A stretch of 64,000 nucleotides of DNA from Medicago truncatula (GCF_003473485.1 NC_053047.1:11857001-11921000); one strand, 5' to 3'. Positions 1 through 12,563 are shown, counted from the first letter of the stretch. The notes: generated from the letters alone by a model not told the origin. A program made the numbers and translations.

Positions 1-1756
1 AGGAACTGATTGCTGTGTTTTTGTCTTGGCAATTCTAAGGTAAGGGTGGGATTATCTTTCAATGATCTTAATATATAATTTCTGAAAAATTAACCTAAAA
101 GAATAGTTCTTGAAAATAAATTGAGAAATTAGGGTATGAGACTGATTTTGAAAGAAAAGTGGAAGAATCATGTTTAATAGGTTGTAATTTGGTATTCTGT
201 ATGATTACTTAATCTATAATGTTGCTATGTTCTGAATTTGGAATGAAATTAGGATTGGTTGATTGAATTAAGAAAGTTGTGTATGGTAGTTGGAATGAGT
301 TGAATTGATGTTGTTAATGCATATGTTATGTTCCTTTTGATGCCTAGTTGTGTATAGGACTTGTAAACATTTCTGGAAAACGTTTTGGGTGATCAGGGGA
401 TTAAAAATTGGGTTTTTGGAGTGAGGAGAAGTCTGAAAATCGTAGCTTTTACCCTGCCCAGATGAGTGGTCGCTTAAGCGAGCTACCCATCGCTTAAGCG
501 AGCGATCAAGATCGCTTCCCAGAAATTGTCTTTAGCCGTTCGCTTAAGCGAACCGTGAGCGACCCATAAGCGAAGAACTTGTTTAGATACGACATTGTGT
601 TCGCTCGAGCGAACCCGCGAGCGTGCTGTAAGCGAGCGAAACCTCAAACTTCCTGTAGCTGGTCGCTTAAGCAAGCTACCCTTCGCTTAAGCGAGCTGAG
701 CCTTAGCCAGCCCCTTTCTGAACTTTGCCTCGTGCACTAGGGGACCCTTTTAAGTAATTTTAAGTGTTTCCTTTAGCTTGTATAACTCCTGTATAGGTAT
801 TTGATTCTACTTAAACCCCATGATAATTGATTTGGTTGACTTTCTATGAATTTTGGAGATGTTGAAGTATGTGAATTAAGTGAATGAACATGTTGCATTA
901 AAAGGAGTGGTGAGTCATATAAATACATATGTAATAGTAGAGTTGTATGTAGATATACACAGGTTGGGTAGTTGCATAAACATCAAGTGGGAGAGCTTCG
1001 GCTCTGGAACGCCTCGTCGTTCAAAGCGGTGGAACACTAGTTGTTCAAAGCGGTGTGGAGCGGTGAGGACTTAGGTCCTGTTGAGAATGCTTTAACCATT
1101 CGACAGCGGTGTGGGTCACGGCCCTGAATTATGGTACCACATGCATAATTGCATTTATTGAGGAGTATTAGATGGGGATGTCGTGTCATAACATGGGTTG
1201 CATTTTGTTGATTTGGATTCTATTATGGATGATTGTTGTTGATTATGAAATAACTATGCTTATTGAATAATCTTTGATATTGTAAGGTGTTAGATTTTCA
1301 ATTGATGTTTTTATATATTATTTTTATTGATTGAGAATCTCACCCCTTCTGCTTGGAAATGTTGCCCTTCCTATGGGTAACTTGCAGGTGATCCTGAGTA
1401 GTAGGTGGTGGCTCAAAGTGTCTAGGGCTCTGATACGTGGGATGGGATTTTATTATTTTCTTTCATTCCTGTGTATCAAATTTTGGATAATGCTGTTGTA
1501 GCCCTATATTTGTTGGATTATTTTGGTTGAGGCTTTTTATGCCAAGATGTTTTTGGAAGTTTAAACGGTTAACGTTGTTGCTTATATATAAATATTCAGC
1601 TGCAGATTAATGACATTATTGATGAAGGTTTCTTAAATAGTTTTACATTTCTATTTAAGAGTTATGAAAATGAAGTGTGACATGCCCATTTGGAATTATT
1701 ACTCTGATGTGTGTTTATTTTATTAAATAAATTTATATTTGGGAATGGGGTGTTAC
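1..1756 (+). mobile_element. Ty3/gypsy LTR, 3' portion, plus orientation (cut by window start)
   Basis: The stretch has no credible gene. It reads as a long plant gypsy LTR. Near 36-60 it carries the motif GGTAAGGGTGGGATTATC, related to one in the neighbouring LTR. A palindrome-rich block lies at 425-720, a GC-richer block of 'caaagcggtg' repeats at 1015-1110, and 'gagaatctcacccc' near 1333. It ends in GGGGTGTTAC at 1748-1757, the inverted counterpart of the TGTAAC start typical of this LTR class. Whether it is a solo LTR or one end of a complete element cannot be told, because the left side is outside the window. Confidence 0.65.
425..720. repeat. Cluster of CGCTTAAGCGAG palindromes inside the LTR
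   Basis: The 12-mer CGCTTAAGCGAG and close variants (TCGCTTAAGC, TTCGCTCGAGCGAA) recur about every 40-70 bases between 471 and 695, in both reading senses because the core is self-complementary. This creates many short potential hairpins within 300 bases of U3/R-like LTR sequence. The minus-strand LTR at 1757-2597 has an analogous array built from CTCGCNNGGCGAG. Confidence 0.75.
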
Positions 1757-2597
1757 GCATGCTCTCTGCCTTAGCTCGCTATGGTGAGTAAGGTTGCTCA
1801 CTGTGGCGAGATGCAAGGTGCAACTCGCGAGGCGAGGGGAAAGGGCTCGCTAGGCGAGCGATGAATGTTCATCACTCGCGAGGCGAGATTCTTAGCTCGC
1901 CATGGCGAGCGATGAATGTCGCTACGGCCAGACTTGGTATTTTCACAAAAATCCGACAATTCTCAAGGTTCTAAGCCTAACGTTGATTCCAAAGTTCGTC
2001 CTAAACATTATCTAAGGTCTAGGAACACTTTCTACAGCCATTTAATCAATTCCTACCGTTTGATCATCAATTCTAGGGATTTGACCTAGTTTTCGTTTTC
2101 TCCAATTCGATCCTAATTCTTGCTAACTAATAATCAGAATTACAATCAATTACCATTACTGAGTTATTAGTCTCACCCTTACCTGGTTATGAAGAAAAAT
2201 CGCAGCTCTCTTTGATCTTCTCCCTTCTAGTCTTTTTCTCCCTTTTCCAAAAGTTTTCACGTACAATGGTTTTTCTAACAATTAGGTCTTCCCTATTTAT
2301 ATCTCTTCCTAATAACTTATCTTATCTCACTTTCTCCCCCAAAACTCTCTAAAATCTCAAAACAATCCTTAACTAAATATTTTATATTATTTTCAAATCT
2401 TTATTTTATTTAACAATAAAATAAGTCCCTTAATCTTATCAAATCTTCCAAAACTCATAACTTATCACAATATCAACCAAACCATCAAGATAGTCGTAAA
2501 TCATTCAAAACATACCAAAATCATGCATATATTATATAACTATAATATAATCGCCTAAACTCGATTAAATAAACAATTAACGAAAGTGGGCGTTACA
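1757..2597 (-). mobile_element. Ty3/gypsy 3' LTR, minus orientation, truncated
   Basis: Read on the minus strand, the LTR begins TGTAACGCCC at 2597, directly after a purine-rich tract (GTGGGGGAGAGT, about 2599-2610) that fits a polypurine tract. It carries a TATA-like ATATAAATAGGG near 2290-2300 and palindromic CTCGCNNGGCGAG motifs at about 1770-1915. It stops abruptly at 1757, where the plus-oriented LTR ends, so it is interrupted. It belongs with the polyprotein remnant at 2640-3125. Confidence 0.7.
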
Positions 2598-2639
2598 ACT
2601 CTCCCCCACTTAAAAGATTTTCGTCCTCGAAAATTTACC

Positions 2640-3125
2640 TCAAGCAAACAACTCTGGATAAGACTCCAGCATCTTACTCTCAAGCTCCCACATCAAGCTT
2701 TCACCAGTCGCTCCCGTCCAAACGACTCTCACGAGAGGTATCTCCTTGCCTCTCAACGTCTTCACTTTACGATCATCAATCCTCACCGGTAAAGTCTCTA
2801 CCATAAGGTTGTCTCTAACTTGCACATCGTCACTCTGGATCACATGAGATGGATCCGAAACATACTTCCGAAGTTGCGACACATGGAAAACATCGTGCAA
2901 ATTCGAAAGATGCGATGGTAATCCAACTCGATACGCCACCGTTCCAACTCTTTCCGATATCTGATACGGACCAATAAACTTCAGGGTCAACTTCTTTGAC
3001 TTCAATGCACGTCCTACACCAATCATAGGAGTCACTCTCAAAAACACGTGGTCTCCTTCCTGAAACTCAAGATCTTTTCTACACTTATCATGATAACTCT
3101 TTTGTCGACTCTGCGACGCTTTCAT
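2640..3125 (-). pseudogene. Ty3/gypsy (chromovirus, Tekay-like) pol C-terminus
   Basis: These 161 codons match the end of a chromovirus polyprotein. First comes the integrase C-terminal barrel (YHDKCRKDLEFQEGDHVFLR, then LTLKFIGPYQISERVGTVAY and LHDVFHVSQLRKYV). Then follows a chromodomain-like end (VRVVWTGATGE, WELESKMLESYPELF) and a stop at 2640. The stop, polypurine tract and LTR start follow in the correct order. Upstream of 3125 the reading frame is lost, so gag, protease, reverse transcriptase and most of integrase are missing. The element is dead. Confidence 0.88.
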
Positions 3126-3294
3126 TTTCTCTTGTTAACTCAGTTAGTAATTGGTTGACTCACCCGCAAAGATTCAATTTCGGCCGTCAACGTGAAAACC
3201 ACTTCAATGAATAATATGTAAGTATCTTTGTTAACGTTTGTGGCCAATTAATCTAAACTTGTTTTTATCAAAATTTTGTTTTTATCCTAGTTAT

Positions 3295-3714
3295 TCTATA
3301 GTGACTCATCGGTTAGTGTAATGTCTCAAACTCAACAAAATTAATGTTAACAAATTCAATTATAAATCACAATTTAACACTTCAAGAACAAACTCCAACT
3401 AGTAAGATAGCCTAGGAGTTACGTCAATCCAAATTGCCAAAATAAACAAATACTATATACTTGTGATAATTATAATCACATTAACTTAGTAATTTGCCTA
3501 AGAATGTCGATGTTTCGAACGCTCAGGTAATCTCAATGTTTTGTTATTGATCATAAATTTCTTAGCGTGAACACAACTATTAATAATCACTACTACTATG
3601 CTACAAAAAGTTTGTTAATTAAATGCAATTTTGTCTTCAACTTAATTAATTTGTTTTAGCCTATAAAAACTGTTCCTATGGATGAGCATAAACATAATTA
3701 ACCACATTGTCAAT
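3295..3714 (+). promoter_or_regulatory. Promoter and 5' leader of lipase copy 1
   Basis: A TATA box (TATAAAAA) lies at 3662-3669. About 400 bp upstream of the gene are clearly homologous to 8695-9061 upstream of copy 2, so the promoter was duplicated with the gene. The TATA box is only 13 nt before an in-frame ATG at 3682, too close for that ATG to be in the transcript. This favours the next ATG (3715), which is also conserved in copy 2. Confidence 0.6.
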
Positions 3715-6288
3715 ATGGCCAGGAGGAAAGTAGTTAATCTTTTCTCAATTGTCATGCTTTGCATTACAATAGTACAAGGAAGAAAAACCATAAACACTAG
3801 TAATGAATTTTCAGCATCGTCTCTAGATAACAATGACGATGGTATCTGCAAGAGTATGGTAGAGACACAAGGTTACACTTGTGAAGAACATAAGGTAATT
3901 AAATCATAGCATGCATTTTTTTTTTTTTTGACAAGAATTATAGCATGCATATTGCAGCATATTCCACATGACATTTAGTTAACAATAATATTATTTTTGC
4001 TAACTCAGGCTACAACATCGGATGGCTTCATCCTGAGCATCCAGAGATTGCCGGCAGGACAGTCCGGTAAGAAAGCAAACAAGCCACCAGTGCTAATACA
4101 TCATGGTCTCTTTTGTGTAAGTTTTGTTGCTTAAGATACAAATTAATATAAATTATCCACCTGTGATAATAATTTGAGGGTAATGCAGATAATCAGAATT
4201 AATTGTTACAACCGAAATATAATTTTTTTTTTTTTTTTTAAATGTAACAGTTACTATAATTTTTTATTTATGGATAAACAAAGTTAACAAATTTGACTCC
4301 TATAATTTACCAAACAAGATTAATTACTTGTGATGTGTGTTTTCAGGATGGTGTATCATGGCTGCTGAATTCACCAAATGAATCATTGCCATTTATTTTA
4401 GCAGATAGTGGATTTGATGTGTGGCTTGTTAGTGGTCGTGGGTCAAAATATAGCTCGCACTCATCACTAACTCCTAAAGACTTGGTTGTTATATTCAACG
4501 ATGAATTCGAGTTTCTTACTATCTGAGATTTCCCACATTTAAATTCGAAATATCTGTGAACTTTTGATTAAGATTGGACGATAAAAAAAATTACATTTTA
4601 ATTTTATACGTAAAAAACCAAGTTTGAATCTTGATTGTAGATTTTAAAGATCGCCCACCGATGTTCCAAGTACACGGAATTTCGATTGTATATTTCAGCT
4701 TTAAGAATTTCACAGCTTAATAGAAAATCTAATTGATTATTGATTTATTAATCTTTTTCGATAGGGTTACTGGGATTGGTCATGGGATGAATTAGCTAGC
4801 AATGATCTTCCTGCTTCAATGCAATATGTTTACGATCATACCAGTCAAAAAATACACTATGTAGGTCATTCACAGGTGAGTTAACCCTAATCGATTATTA
4901 TTTATTTATGCATGTTTACAATCATAATTTGTGTATGTATATTTAACGATCAATGATTTTAATTTTTTTTAGGGATCTTTAATAGCTTTTGTTGCTTTTT
5001 CTCAAGGAAAACTTCTTAATATCACAAGATCAGCTGCATTGTTAAGTCCAATTGCTCATATGAGCCACATTACTTCAAAGGCAACAAAACTTGCTGCTGA
5101 AATTTTGTTAGCTGATGTATGTGAGATACACAAAACTATATTTAGCTATATATATATATATATATATATTGATGATTGAATAATAATTTACTTTTAAATA
5201 TTTTACAGTATATACGCTGGTTAGGCATCCACGTATTCCTTCCTACTTCGTAAGAGAATAAATAACCCTTTCCTCTAAAATTATCTTCTTTTTTTTTTTT
5301 GGTAAAGACTTATCTATATCTTTATTAAATATGTTTAAATGAAAAAGAAAATGGTTAAGCTAAAAACATAGTTGAAAAATATATATAATATGTTTTTCTA
5401 ATTAATGAACAGGGGTCCTGGATCAGATCTTTTGAATCTCATCTGTGTGAGGCTAAACCTAGACTGTGTAAATCTACTGTCAATTTTCACAGGTACTTTA
5501 ATTATAAATTTTCCTTAATTTTTGTGTATTTTTCTAAAAAATACATAAAAAATTAATAGAATTTTCCTTAAGTTTTATGAATCAACAAATTAGATTGCTG
5601 CAATTATTGATTTTATTTTGGGATTCTTATTTTTTATTTTATTTTATTATTTTGATAATCCTTAATTACCTTTCAATTTGTTTAGGTCCGAATTGTTGTT
5701 TAAATACTTCTAGGGTACAATATTATCTCGAACATGTACCACAACCAACGTCAACAAAGAACTTGATCCATTTTTCTCAAAGTACGTCTACTAAGAATCA
5801 ACAATTTTATATTTTGCTTGTTGTGACTATAAATATAATCAACTATTTCTCATATGCATTCAATCATATCTCGAGCTATGTATGTTTTATAACTCTCATG
5901 TATAATTAGATTTTTATACATTTTGGATTAGGACTAATATCATTTATTTTGGCATTATGGAATCGTTGTAGTGATCAGAAGAGGAACAATAGCAATGTAT
6001 GATTATGGTATTTTTAATTGGGTACACTATGGTCAACTATTACCTCCAGATTATGACTTTTCCAAAATTCCAAATGATTTGCCTCTTTTTCTTGGAATTG
6101 GAAAGTTAGATATGCTATCTGATGAAGAAGATGTGAACGATTTGCTCAATTTCGAGTTCAAAAATCATGATGCTGACAAGCTTATGAAGGTGGTATTGGA
6201 AAATTATGCTCATGCTGATTTTATTTTAGGTGTCAAAGCTAAACAAGACGTTTATGATCCCATGATAGATTTTTTCAATGCTCATTGA
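3715..6288 (+). CDS. Secreted acid-lipase-family triacylglycerol lipase, copy 1 (nine exons, 404 aa)
   Basis: Exons read from splice sites: 3715-3894, 4009-4116, 4347-4484, 4765-4875, 4973-5116, 5209-5249, 5413-5492, 5686-5781, 5972-6288. They sum to 1215 nt with no internal stop. The N-terminus (MARRKVVNLFSIVMLCITIV) is a signal peptide, so secretion or the vacuole/ER route is expected. An alpha/beta-hydrolase lipase-associated region follows (CEEH...TSDGFILSIQRLP), then the nucleophile elbow GHSQG with Ser near residue 178, the acid box GKLDMLSDEEDV near 343-354, and His in NYAHADF near 380. Together these give a complete Ser-Asp-His triad. The family (plant LIP1/MPL1 and animal gastric/lysosomal lipases) hydrolyses acylglycerols or acyl esters; the real substrate is unknown. 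Oddity: the usual GNxRG after the first strand is VSGRG here. The exon-3 donor (GTTGTT) is weak but shared with copy 2. Confidence 0.88.
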
Positions 6289-6753
6289 TATTTAATGGCA
6301 TTATTGTGCTTCAAATAATGGTGTACACACATATGTATATAGTGTTTGTGTTTGTTATATTTTTATAAACACTAAAAATAAAAGGGAAATCCTAAACTTC
6401 TCTCTCTGTAATGGTGTCAATCCTAATCTTATCCCCGTCTATTCATACCATTCATTCGACACAACATCCTCATCTCTACTACGCTTACTTGATTTTTATG
6501 TTGGTTCTTAATCCCTTAACACTTTGTACCATATAACATCATCGGTCTGATTGTTATTATCCGATAATATTTTTTATAAATTTAATCAATACTTTCTTAT
6601 CGCTTAAAACACATGAGCCTCTTTTTATAAAATAAAATAAAAAAATCAAAACTTAAGATCTTTCACTCATAATCGTCTTTTAATAAAAATCAAAGTGAGC
6701 TTTCTTTCTAAAGTATTTTAAAAATGACGATCAGATAAAATACCAATACTTTT

Positions 6754-6798
<45 letters not shown>

Positions 6799-7904
6799 AT
6801 AAATCAAGGTGGATAAAATACATACATATCATATGTTTAAAATGTGGTGGTTGATCGTCGTTCAAGATAAGAAAATCCTTAAGTTGGGAAACTCTCTCTC
6901 TCTCTAACCTTTTGTCAAGTAGCATTCACTTTAAGTTAACTTTATTTGACGGCAAGCCAACAATGTTGCTCATTTGTTAGCTAAAATTACACCGTGTCTT
7001 ATAAACTGGACAAAGACATGACGACCAAGTCTTTGATAAATGAAATAAGTTAAGTTTACTTTAGTCAAAACAAAAATTGGACCAAGACTTTTTTTTTAAG
7101 GAAAATTGGACCAAGACTTGGCAACCAAGTCTTTGACTTATTTATCCAAAACCTATTAATTGACAAATCCAACCTTAATTTCATACCATCGAAATCTCAC
7201 AAGTTATTCTCTCTGCCGTTATCGGTATCTCTTCTGCTCTCTTGACTTTTGCACTCTGAGGTTTGTCACTATAGTAACAGCTATAGTGATTTATTTATTT
7301 TACCTGAATTGAAAGAATGTAAATAGGAAGAGGAATGCTATATATGTGATCAAGTTTCGTTCTCCATGTGTGTGTTTTTCATTCCATACATATGTAAGTA
7401 AGTGGTTTTGATCAATCTCTTGATTCAAAACCCTTTCTCAAATTATAACATTTTAATCTCTAAAACCGATTGAATAACCGCGGAAGCATGGTGAGAACAT
7501 TAATTCATAAGTCATAATCTTCAATTTCCCATCTCTAGGTTCCTATGTTGAATTAAACAGAATTACTATTTCATGATTAAAAGTTTAGGCACAAATAATT
7601 TTGAATAAAGAATAGGTTTTCATTGATGTCAAAGAGAGTTCTTAACAAATTACATGCTCACAGATCACAAAGATTCATCACATGGCTTAATCAATTTAAG
7701 AGTTTAGCTACTCATAACTAAACAACCAAATACATAGAAATAATAGAACATACATAAATCAGAACCAACTATGAGTTGGGTGAGATCCACAGTGTGTTCT
7801 TCAGCTTCCTGGTGTTGTCTATGCTCTATTTAGGTCTCCAAAATCACACTTTAATCTCTGGTTGCTTCTGACTTTTATAGACACAAAATTAGGGTTTCAG
7901 AAAA
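6289..7904. other. Intergenic: lipase 1 3' region, A-tract, dispersed duplicate
   Basis: No gene is seen. The first ~60 bp are homologous to the 3' flank of copy 2. A run of 37 A lies at 6761-6797, possibly the tail of an unidentified retroposon. About 6925-7480 (including 'ttggaccaagacttgg' and 'ctatagtgatttattt') is also found, diverged, at 33530-33930 and in part at 12360-12510. Confidence 0.6.
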
Positions 7905-8660
7905 GGAGGGCATTATCTACGAACAGGAGGTGAGACATCTGAGGCAATCCATTTGTGATATGGATCGGATCCCAACTCCCTTGGAGGACAACATTATTGA
8001 TAGCAACAAAGAGCTTTTCATACAAAGGATGACGAGATAAAGGGACAATGAGTCACCTTGTCTAAGGCCATGGGTAGGCTTGAAGGAAGGCATTTTGTTT
8101 CCGTTCCATAAAATATAGTAGCTGGATATGGAGTCAATGCATGATGAGCATAATGGTGATGTCGGGGAAACCAAAATCATGGAGGAAAGAACTAAGAAAA
8201 TCCCAATTGACGTTGTCAAAAGCTTTCTCCAAGTCAAGCTTGAAAGCGACATAACCCTTCTTCCTTTTAGATCTTATCATGAAGTGGATGATTTCGTGCA
8301 AAACAATTGAGTTATCAGAAGTACCACTACCAGGCAGAAAACTGCTTTGATAGGAACCAATAATATTAGTAAGAATAGGTCTGAGACGATGCACCAAAAC
8401 TTTTGTGATAATTTTGTAGATTATGTTGCAGAGACTGATGGGTCTAAAATCTTTGTATGTACTAGGAGGATCAATTTTTGGAATGAGTGCAATGATTGTT
8501 TGAGATGTCCGGCTAAAAATAACCTGTTTGAAATGCTGAATGAACCATATGAAATATATCATCACTAACAACGTGTCAATATTGCTTGAAGAAAATGCAA
8601 TGAAAGCCATTGGGTCATGAAGCTTTCTAAGGTTTCATAGAGTTGAGGGGCAGCGAACAC
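7905..8660 (-). pseudogene. LINE (L1-type) reverse-transcriptase fragment
   Basis: Minus-strand translation shows the RT core: LIPKIDPPSTYKDFRPISLC, then KLDLEKAFDNVNWDFL (box with the first catalytic Asp), then GLRQGDSLSLYLVILCM. After a frame change comes QMSHLLFVDNAL, where the usual F-A-D-D box reads F-V-D-N. The YxDD Asp pair is thus damaged and the ORF is broken. Neither endonuclease nor RNase H is attached. It sits between the duplicated lipase genes. Confidence 0.88.
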
Positions 8661-8694
8661 TTCATTTTTTTTTTTTACCTTGGTTAACGTACGT

Positions 8695-9061
8695 GCAAAA
8701 TTATCTATAATAACTCTCGGTTAGCGTAATGTATCAAACTCGACAAATTAATGATAACAGATTCATTTATAAATCACAAATCAACACTTCAAGAACAAAC
8801 TCCAACTAGTAATATAGCATACGAGTTACGTCAACCTAAATTGCCAAAATCACATTAACATAGTAATTTGTCTATGATTGCCAATGTTTCGAATGCTATG
8901 GTAATGCTAATGTTTTCTTATCGATCATAAATTTCTTAGCGTGAACACAATCATTAATTATCACATTAATTAAGTGCAATTTTGTCTACAACTTAATTTG
9001 TTTTAGCCTATAAAAACTGTTCCTATGGATGAGCATAAGCATAATTAACTACATTGTCAAT
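8695..9061 (+). promoter_or_regulatory. Promoter and leader of lipase copy 2
   Basis: Homologous to 3295-3714 over most of its length, with small deletions. The TATA box (TATAAAAA, 9009-9016) and the unusable ATG 13 nt downstream (9029) are both preserved, as is the functional ATG 33 nt later (9062). Confidence 0.6.
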
Positions 9062-12000
9062 ATGGCCAGCAGCAAAGTAGTTAATCTTTTATCAATTGTC
9101 TTGCTTTGCATTACAATAGTACAAGGAAGAAAAACACTTAACACTAGCATTGAATTTTCACCATCGTCTCTAGTTAACAATGATGATGGTGTCTGCAAGA
9201 GTATGATAGAGACACAAGGTTACACATGTGAAGAACATAAGGTTCCACATGACATTTGATAAATATTAGTGATGAAGAAAACAACACATATATAAATGGT
9301 TAATATATCAAAGATTTAGTTAACACTAATATTATTTTTGCTAACTCAGGCTACAACATCGGATGGCTTCATCCTGAGCATCCAGAGATTGCCGGCAGGG
9401 CGGTCCGGTGAGAAAGCAAACAAGCCACCTGTGCTAATACATCATGGTCTCTTTTCTGTAAGTTTTGTTGATGCTGATACAAATTAATATAAATTATACA
9501 CTCGTCTCACAATTGACTTGATGAATAAATGAAAGAGAACGATTATTTTACATATTTACTCTTTTTATTCATTACTATACTGTATTTTTTTTTCTATCTA
9601 AATAATTAACTGTGTTTTTTTTTTTTTTTTTTTAAGAAACTAAAATGAGATATATAAACACAACAAAGACCTTCCTAGCACAAGGTGTGCAAAGGAATAA
9701 TAACCTTAGAAAAGATACAAAGTACGAACTTTACAAGAAAAACAAGAGCAAGCACCACAAAACAGCTTAGCACCAAACAACCGTTAGCCTATTCCTAGTA
9801 AAGTAAATGGACTAAGCCACCAACCATGATAGTTAAAGGGAAGAGTGACAAACTTCACCTTCAACCACTGAAAAGTTAACAACTTAATCATGTCCACTAC
9901 ATGCATAATAGAGCTAACATTTGCATTAAAAATTCTATTATTCCTTTCCTTCCAAATCTCCCACATAGTCGCAAACCAAATCACCTGAAGAATAGATTGT
10001 TTCGTCTTAGAGACACCGCATAAAAAACTAAACTGATGAAAATGCCTTTGGACGTTATGAGGCACGACTGTAACAACGCCAATCCATTGAAATTTTTTAT
10101 TATAATAAAAACAAAAACAAAGTTGGATATAATAATTTGAGAACGATGCACATAATCACAGTTAAATGTTACAAATGAAATATACTTACTAAAACAATAC
10201 TAGAAACTAATTAAAAGTCGCTATCTTTATGGTATAATTTTTTATATATTTTAAATGTAACTGTTACTTGTGATGTGTGTTTTCAGGATGGTGTAATATG
10301 GCTGTTGAACTCACCCGATGAATCATTGCCATTTATTTTAGCAGATAGTGGTTTTGATGTGTGGCTTGTCAGTGGTCGTGGGTCAAAATATAGCTCGCAC
10401 ATATCACTAACTCCTAATGACTTGGTTGTGTTATATTCAATGATAAATTTGAGTTCTTTACCATTGGAGATTCCCCACATTTAAATTTGAAATATCGGTG
10501 AATTTTTGATCAAGATTGGACAATAAAAAAAATTAGATTTTAATTTTATATGTAAAAAATCGAGTTTGAATCTTGATTGTAGATTTTACAGATCGTCTAC
10601 CGATGTTCCGAGTACATAGAATCCTTATTGTTGTATATTTTAGCTTTAAGAATTTCATAGTTTAATAGAAACTCTAATTGATTATTGATTTATTAATAAT
10701 TTTCTATAGGGTTACTGGGATTGGTCATGGGATGAATTAGCTAGCAATGATCTTCCTGCTTCAATGCAATATGTTTACGATCATACCAGTCAAAAAATAC
10801 ATTATGTAGGTCATTCACAAGTGAGTTAACCCTAATCGATTATTATTTATTTATCCATGTTTACAATCATAATTTGTGTATGTATATTTAACGATCAATG
10901 ATTTTAATTTTTTTTAGGGATCTTTAATAGCTTTTGTTGCTTTTTCTCAAGGAAAACTTCTTAATATCACAAGATCAGCTGCATTGTTAAGTCCAATTGC
11001 TCATATGAGACACATTACTTCAGTGGCAACAAAACTTGCTGCTGAACTTCTTTTAGCTGATGTATGTGAGACACAAACTATATTTAGCTAAATATATATT
11101 TATTGAATAATATTATGAAAATATTTTACTTTTTAATTTTGCAGGATTTACGTTGGTTAGGCATAAAATTCCTTCCTACTTCGTAAGAGAATAAATTACG
11201 TTGGTTACATAATTTTTAATATTCATAGAAATCATTTACTTAATTAACCTTTTTTTTATTAATGCGCAGGGGTCCTGGATCATGGTTTTTGAATCTCATC
11301 TGTGAGAGGCTACACCTAGACCGCGCAATTCTAATGTCATATTTCACAGGTATTTTAATTAGATATTGTTATGATGAGGGAATTTTACTTAACTTTTGTG
11401 TATTTTTACAAAAAATACATAAAAAGTAATAGAAATTTCCTCAAGTTTTATGTATCAACAAATTTCATTACCGCAATTATTGATTTTACTTTGGGATTCC
11501 TTTTCTTTTATTGACTTCATTATTTTGCTAAACCTTAATTAACTTTAATTTTTTTTAGGTCCGAATTATTGTTTAAATACATCTAGGGAGCAATACTATC
11601 TCGAACATGAACCACAAGCAACATCAACAAAGAATTTGATCCATTTTTCTCAGAGTACGTCTACTATAAGAATCAACAAATATTTTGCTTGTTGTTGTTC
11701 CTATAAAAAAAAAAAAAAAAAAAATTAACTTACTTTATTGCGCATACAACTATTTCTCATATTCATCCAATCATATTTTGTAAAATTATTTTAGAAACTA
11801 GTAAGATGAAAAAGTTTTTAAATGTTTTAGTGCATTGAAATTAAATCTCAATATAATTAGATTTTTATACATTTTGGATTAGGACTAATAGAATTTTTTG
11901 GCATTATGGAATTATTGTAGTGATCAGAAAAGGAACAATAGCAAAGTATGATTATGGTATTTTTAATTGGCAACACTATGGTCAACTATTACCTCCAGAT

Positions 12001-12237
12001 TATGACCTTTCTCAAATTCCAAATGATTTGCCTCTTTTTCTTGGAATTGGAAAGTTAGATATGCTATCTGATGAAGAAGATGTAAACGATTTGCTCAATT
12101 TCGAGTTCAAAAATCACGATGCTAACAAGCTTGTGAAAGTGGTATTGGAAAATTATGCTCATACTGATTTTACTTTGGGTGTCAAAACTAAACAAGACGT
12201 TTATGATCCCATGGTAGATTTTTTCAATGCTCAGTGA
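9062..12237 (+). CDS. Secreted acid-lipase-family triacylglycerol lipase, copy 2 (nine exons, 403 aa)
   Basis: Exons: 9062-9241, 9350-9457, 10287-10424, 10710-10820, 10918-11061, 11145-11182, 11270-11349, 11559-11654, 11921-12237; 1212 nt, open throughout. Exon lengths equal those of copy 1 except exon 6, one codon shorter. The signal peptide, the GHSQG Ser (about residue 178), the GKLDMLSDEEDV box and the His of NYAHTDF are all kept, so the enzyme should be active if expressed. Differences: the intron-1 donor is GTTCCA, produced by a ~100-bp deletion in that intron and poorer than GTAATT in copy 1. Intron 2 is enlarged from 230 to 829 bp by a LINE 3' end. Head-to-tail arrangement with copy 1 marks a local tandem duplication. 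Confidence 0.86.
9615..10095 (-). mobile_element. 5'-truncated LINE 3' end inside lipase-2 intron 2
   Basis: On the minus strand the segment encodes a LINE-2 zf-RVT tail (QVIWFATMWEIWKERNNRIF, then FQWLKVKF and FNYHGWWLSPF) and ends in a poly-A seen as T19 at 9615-9633. Intron 2 of lipase copy 1 lacks it. A homologous plus-strand copy lies at 35450-35820. Insertion therefore followed the gene duplication. Confidence 0.85.
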
Positions 12238-12563
12238 TATTTAATGGCATTATTATGCTTCAAATAATGGTGCACACACATATATATAATGTTTGTGTGT
12301 TATATTTCTATCCACACTAAAAATAAAAGGAAAATGCAAAACTTCCAGAGAATAGTAGCAATAACAAAATGTATATAATGTTTCACTCTCCATGTGTGTG
12401 TGTTTCATTCCATATGATATCAACCATTTTCCAAAGTATAGTAGCAATTACAATATTTTTTTGCTTTTGATTGATTTATTTTTCCAAATTTGTAGAACAA
12501 AAATAAATAAATAAATAAAAGCTATCAACTGGGTAGTTAGAAATTAAGAAGAGTTAGAAATTT

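Noticed and set aside
471..695. CRISPR-like array
   Set aside because: Repeats are 12-bp palindromes with irregular spacing in a plant LTR; no unique equal-length spacers and no cas genes.
5577..5909. 110-codon open frame across lipase-1 intron 7 and exon 8
   Set aside because: Runs through an AT-rich intron; the true exon here (5686-5781) uses the same frame only by chance extension.
5971..6288. Separate 105-aa protein starting MIRRGT
   Set aside because: It is the last lipase exon; the Met codon is completed across the splice junction (last base of exon 8 plus TG).
6731..6925. 64-aa ORF with poly-Phe
   Set aside because: Poly-Phe comes from the A37 tract read on the other strand.
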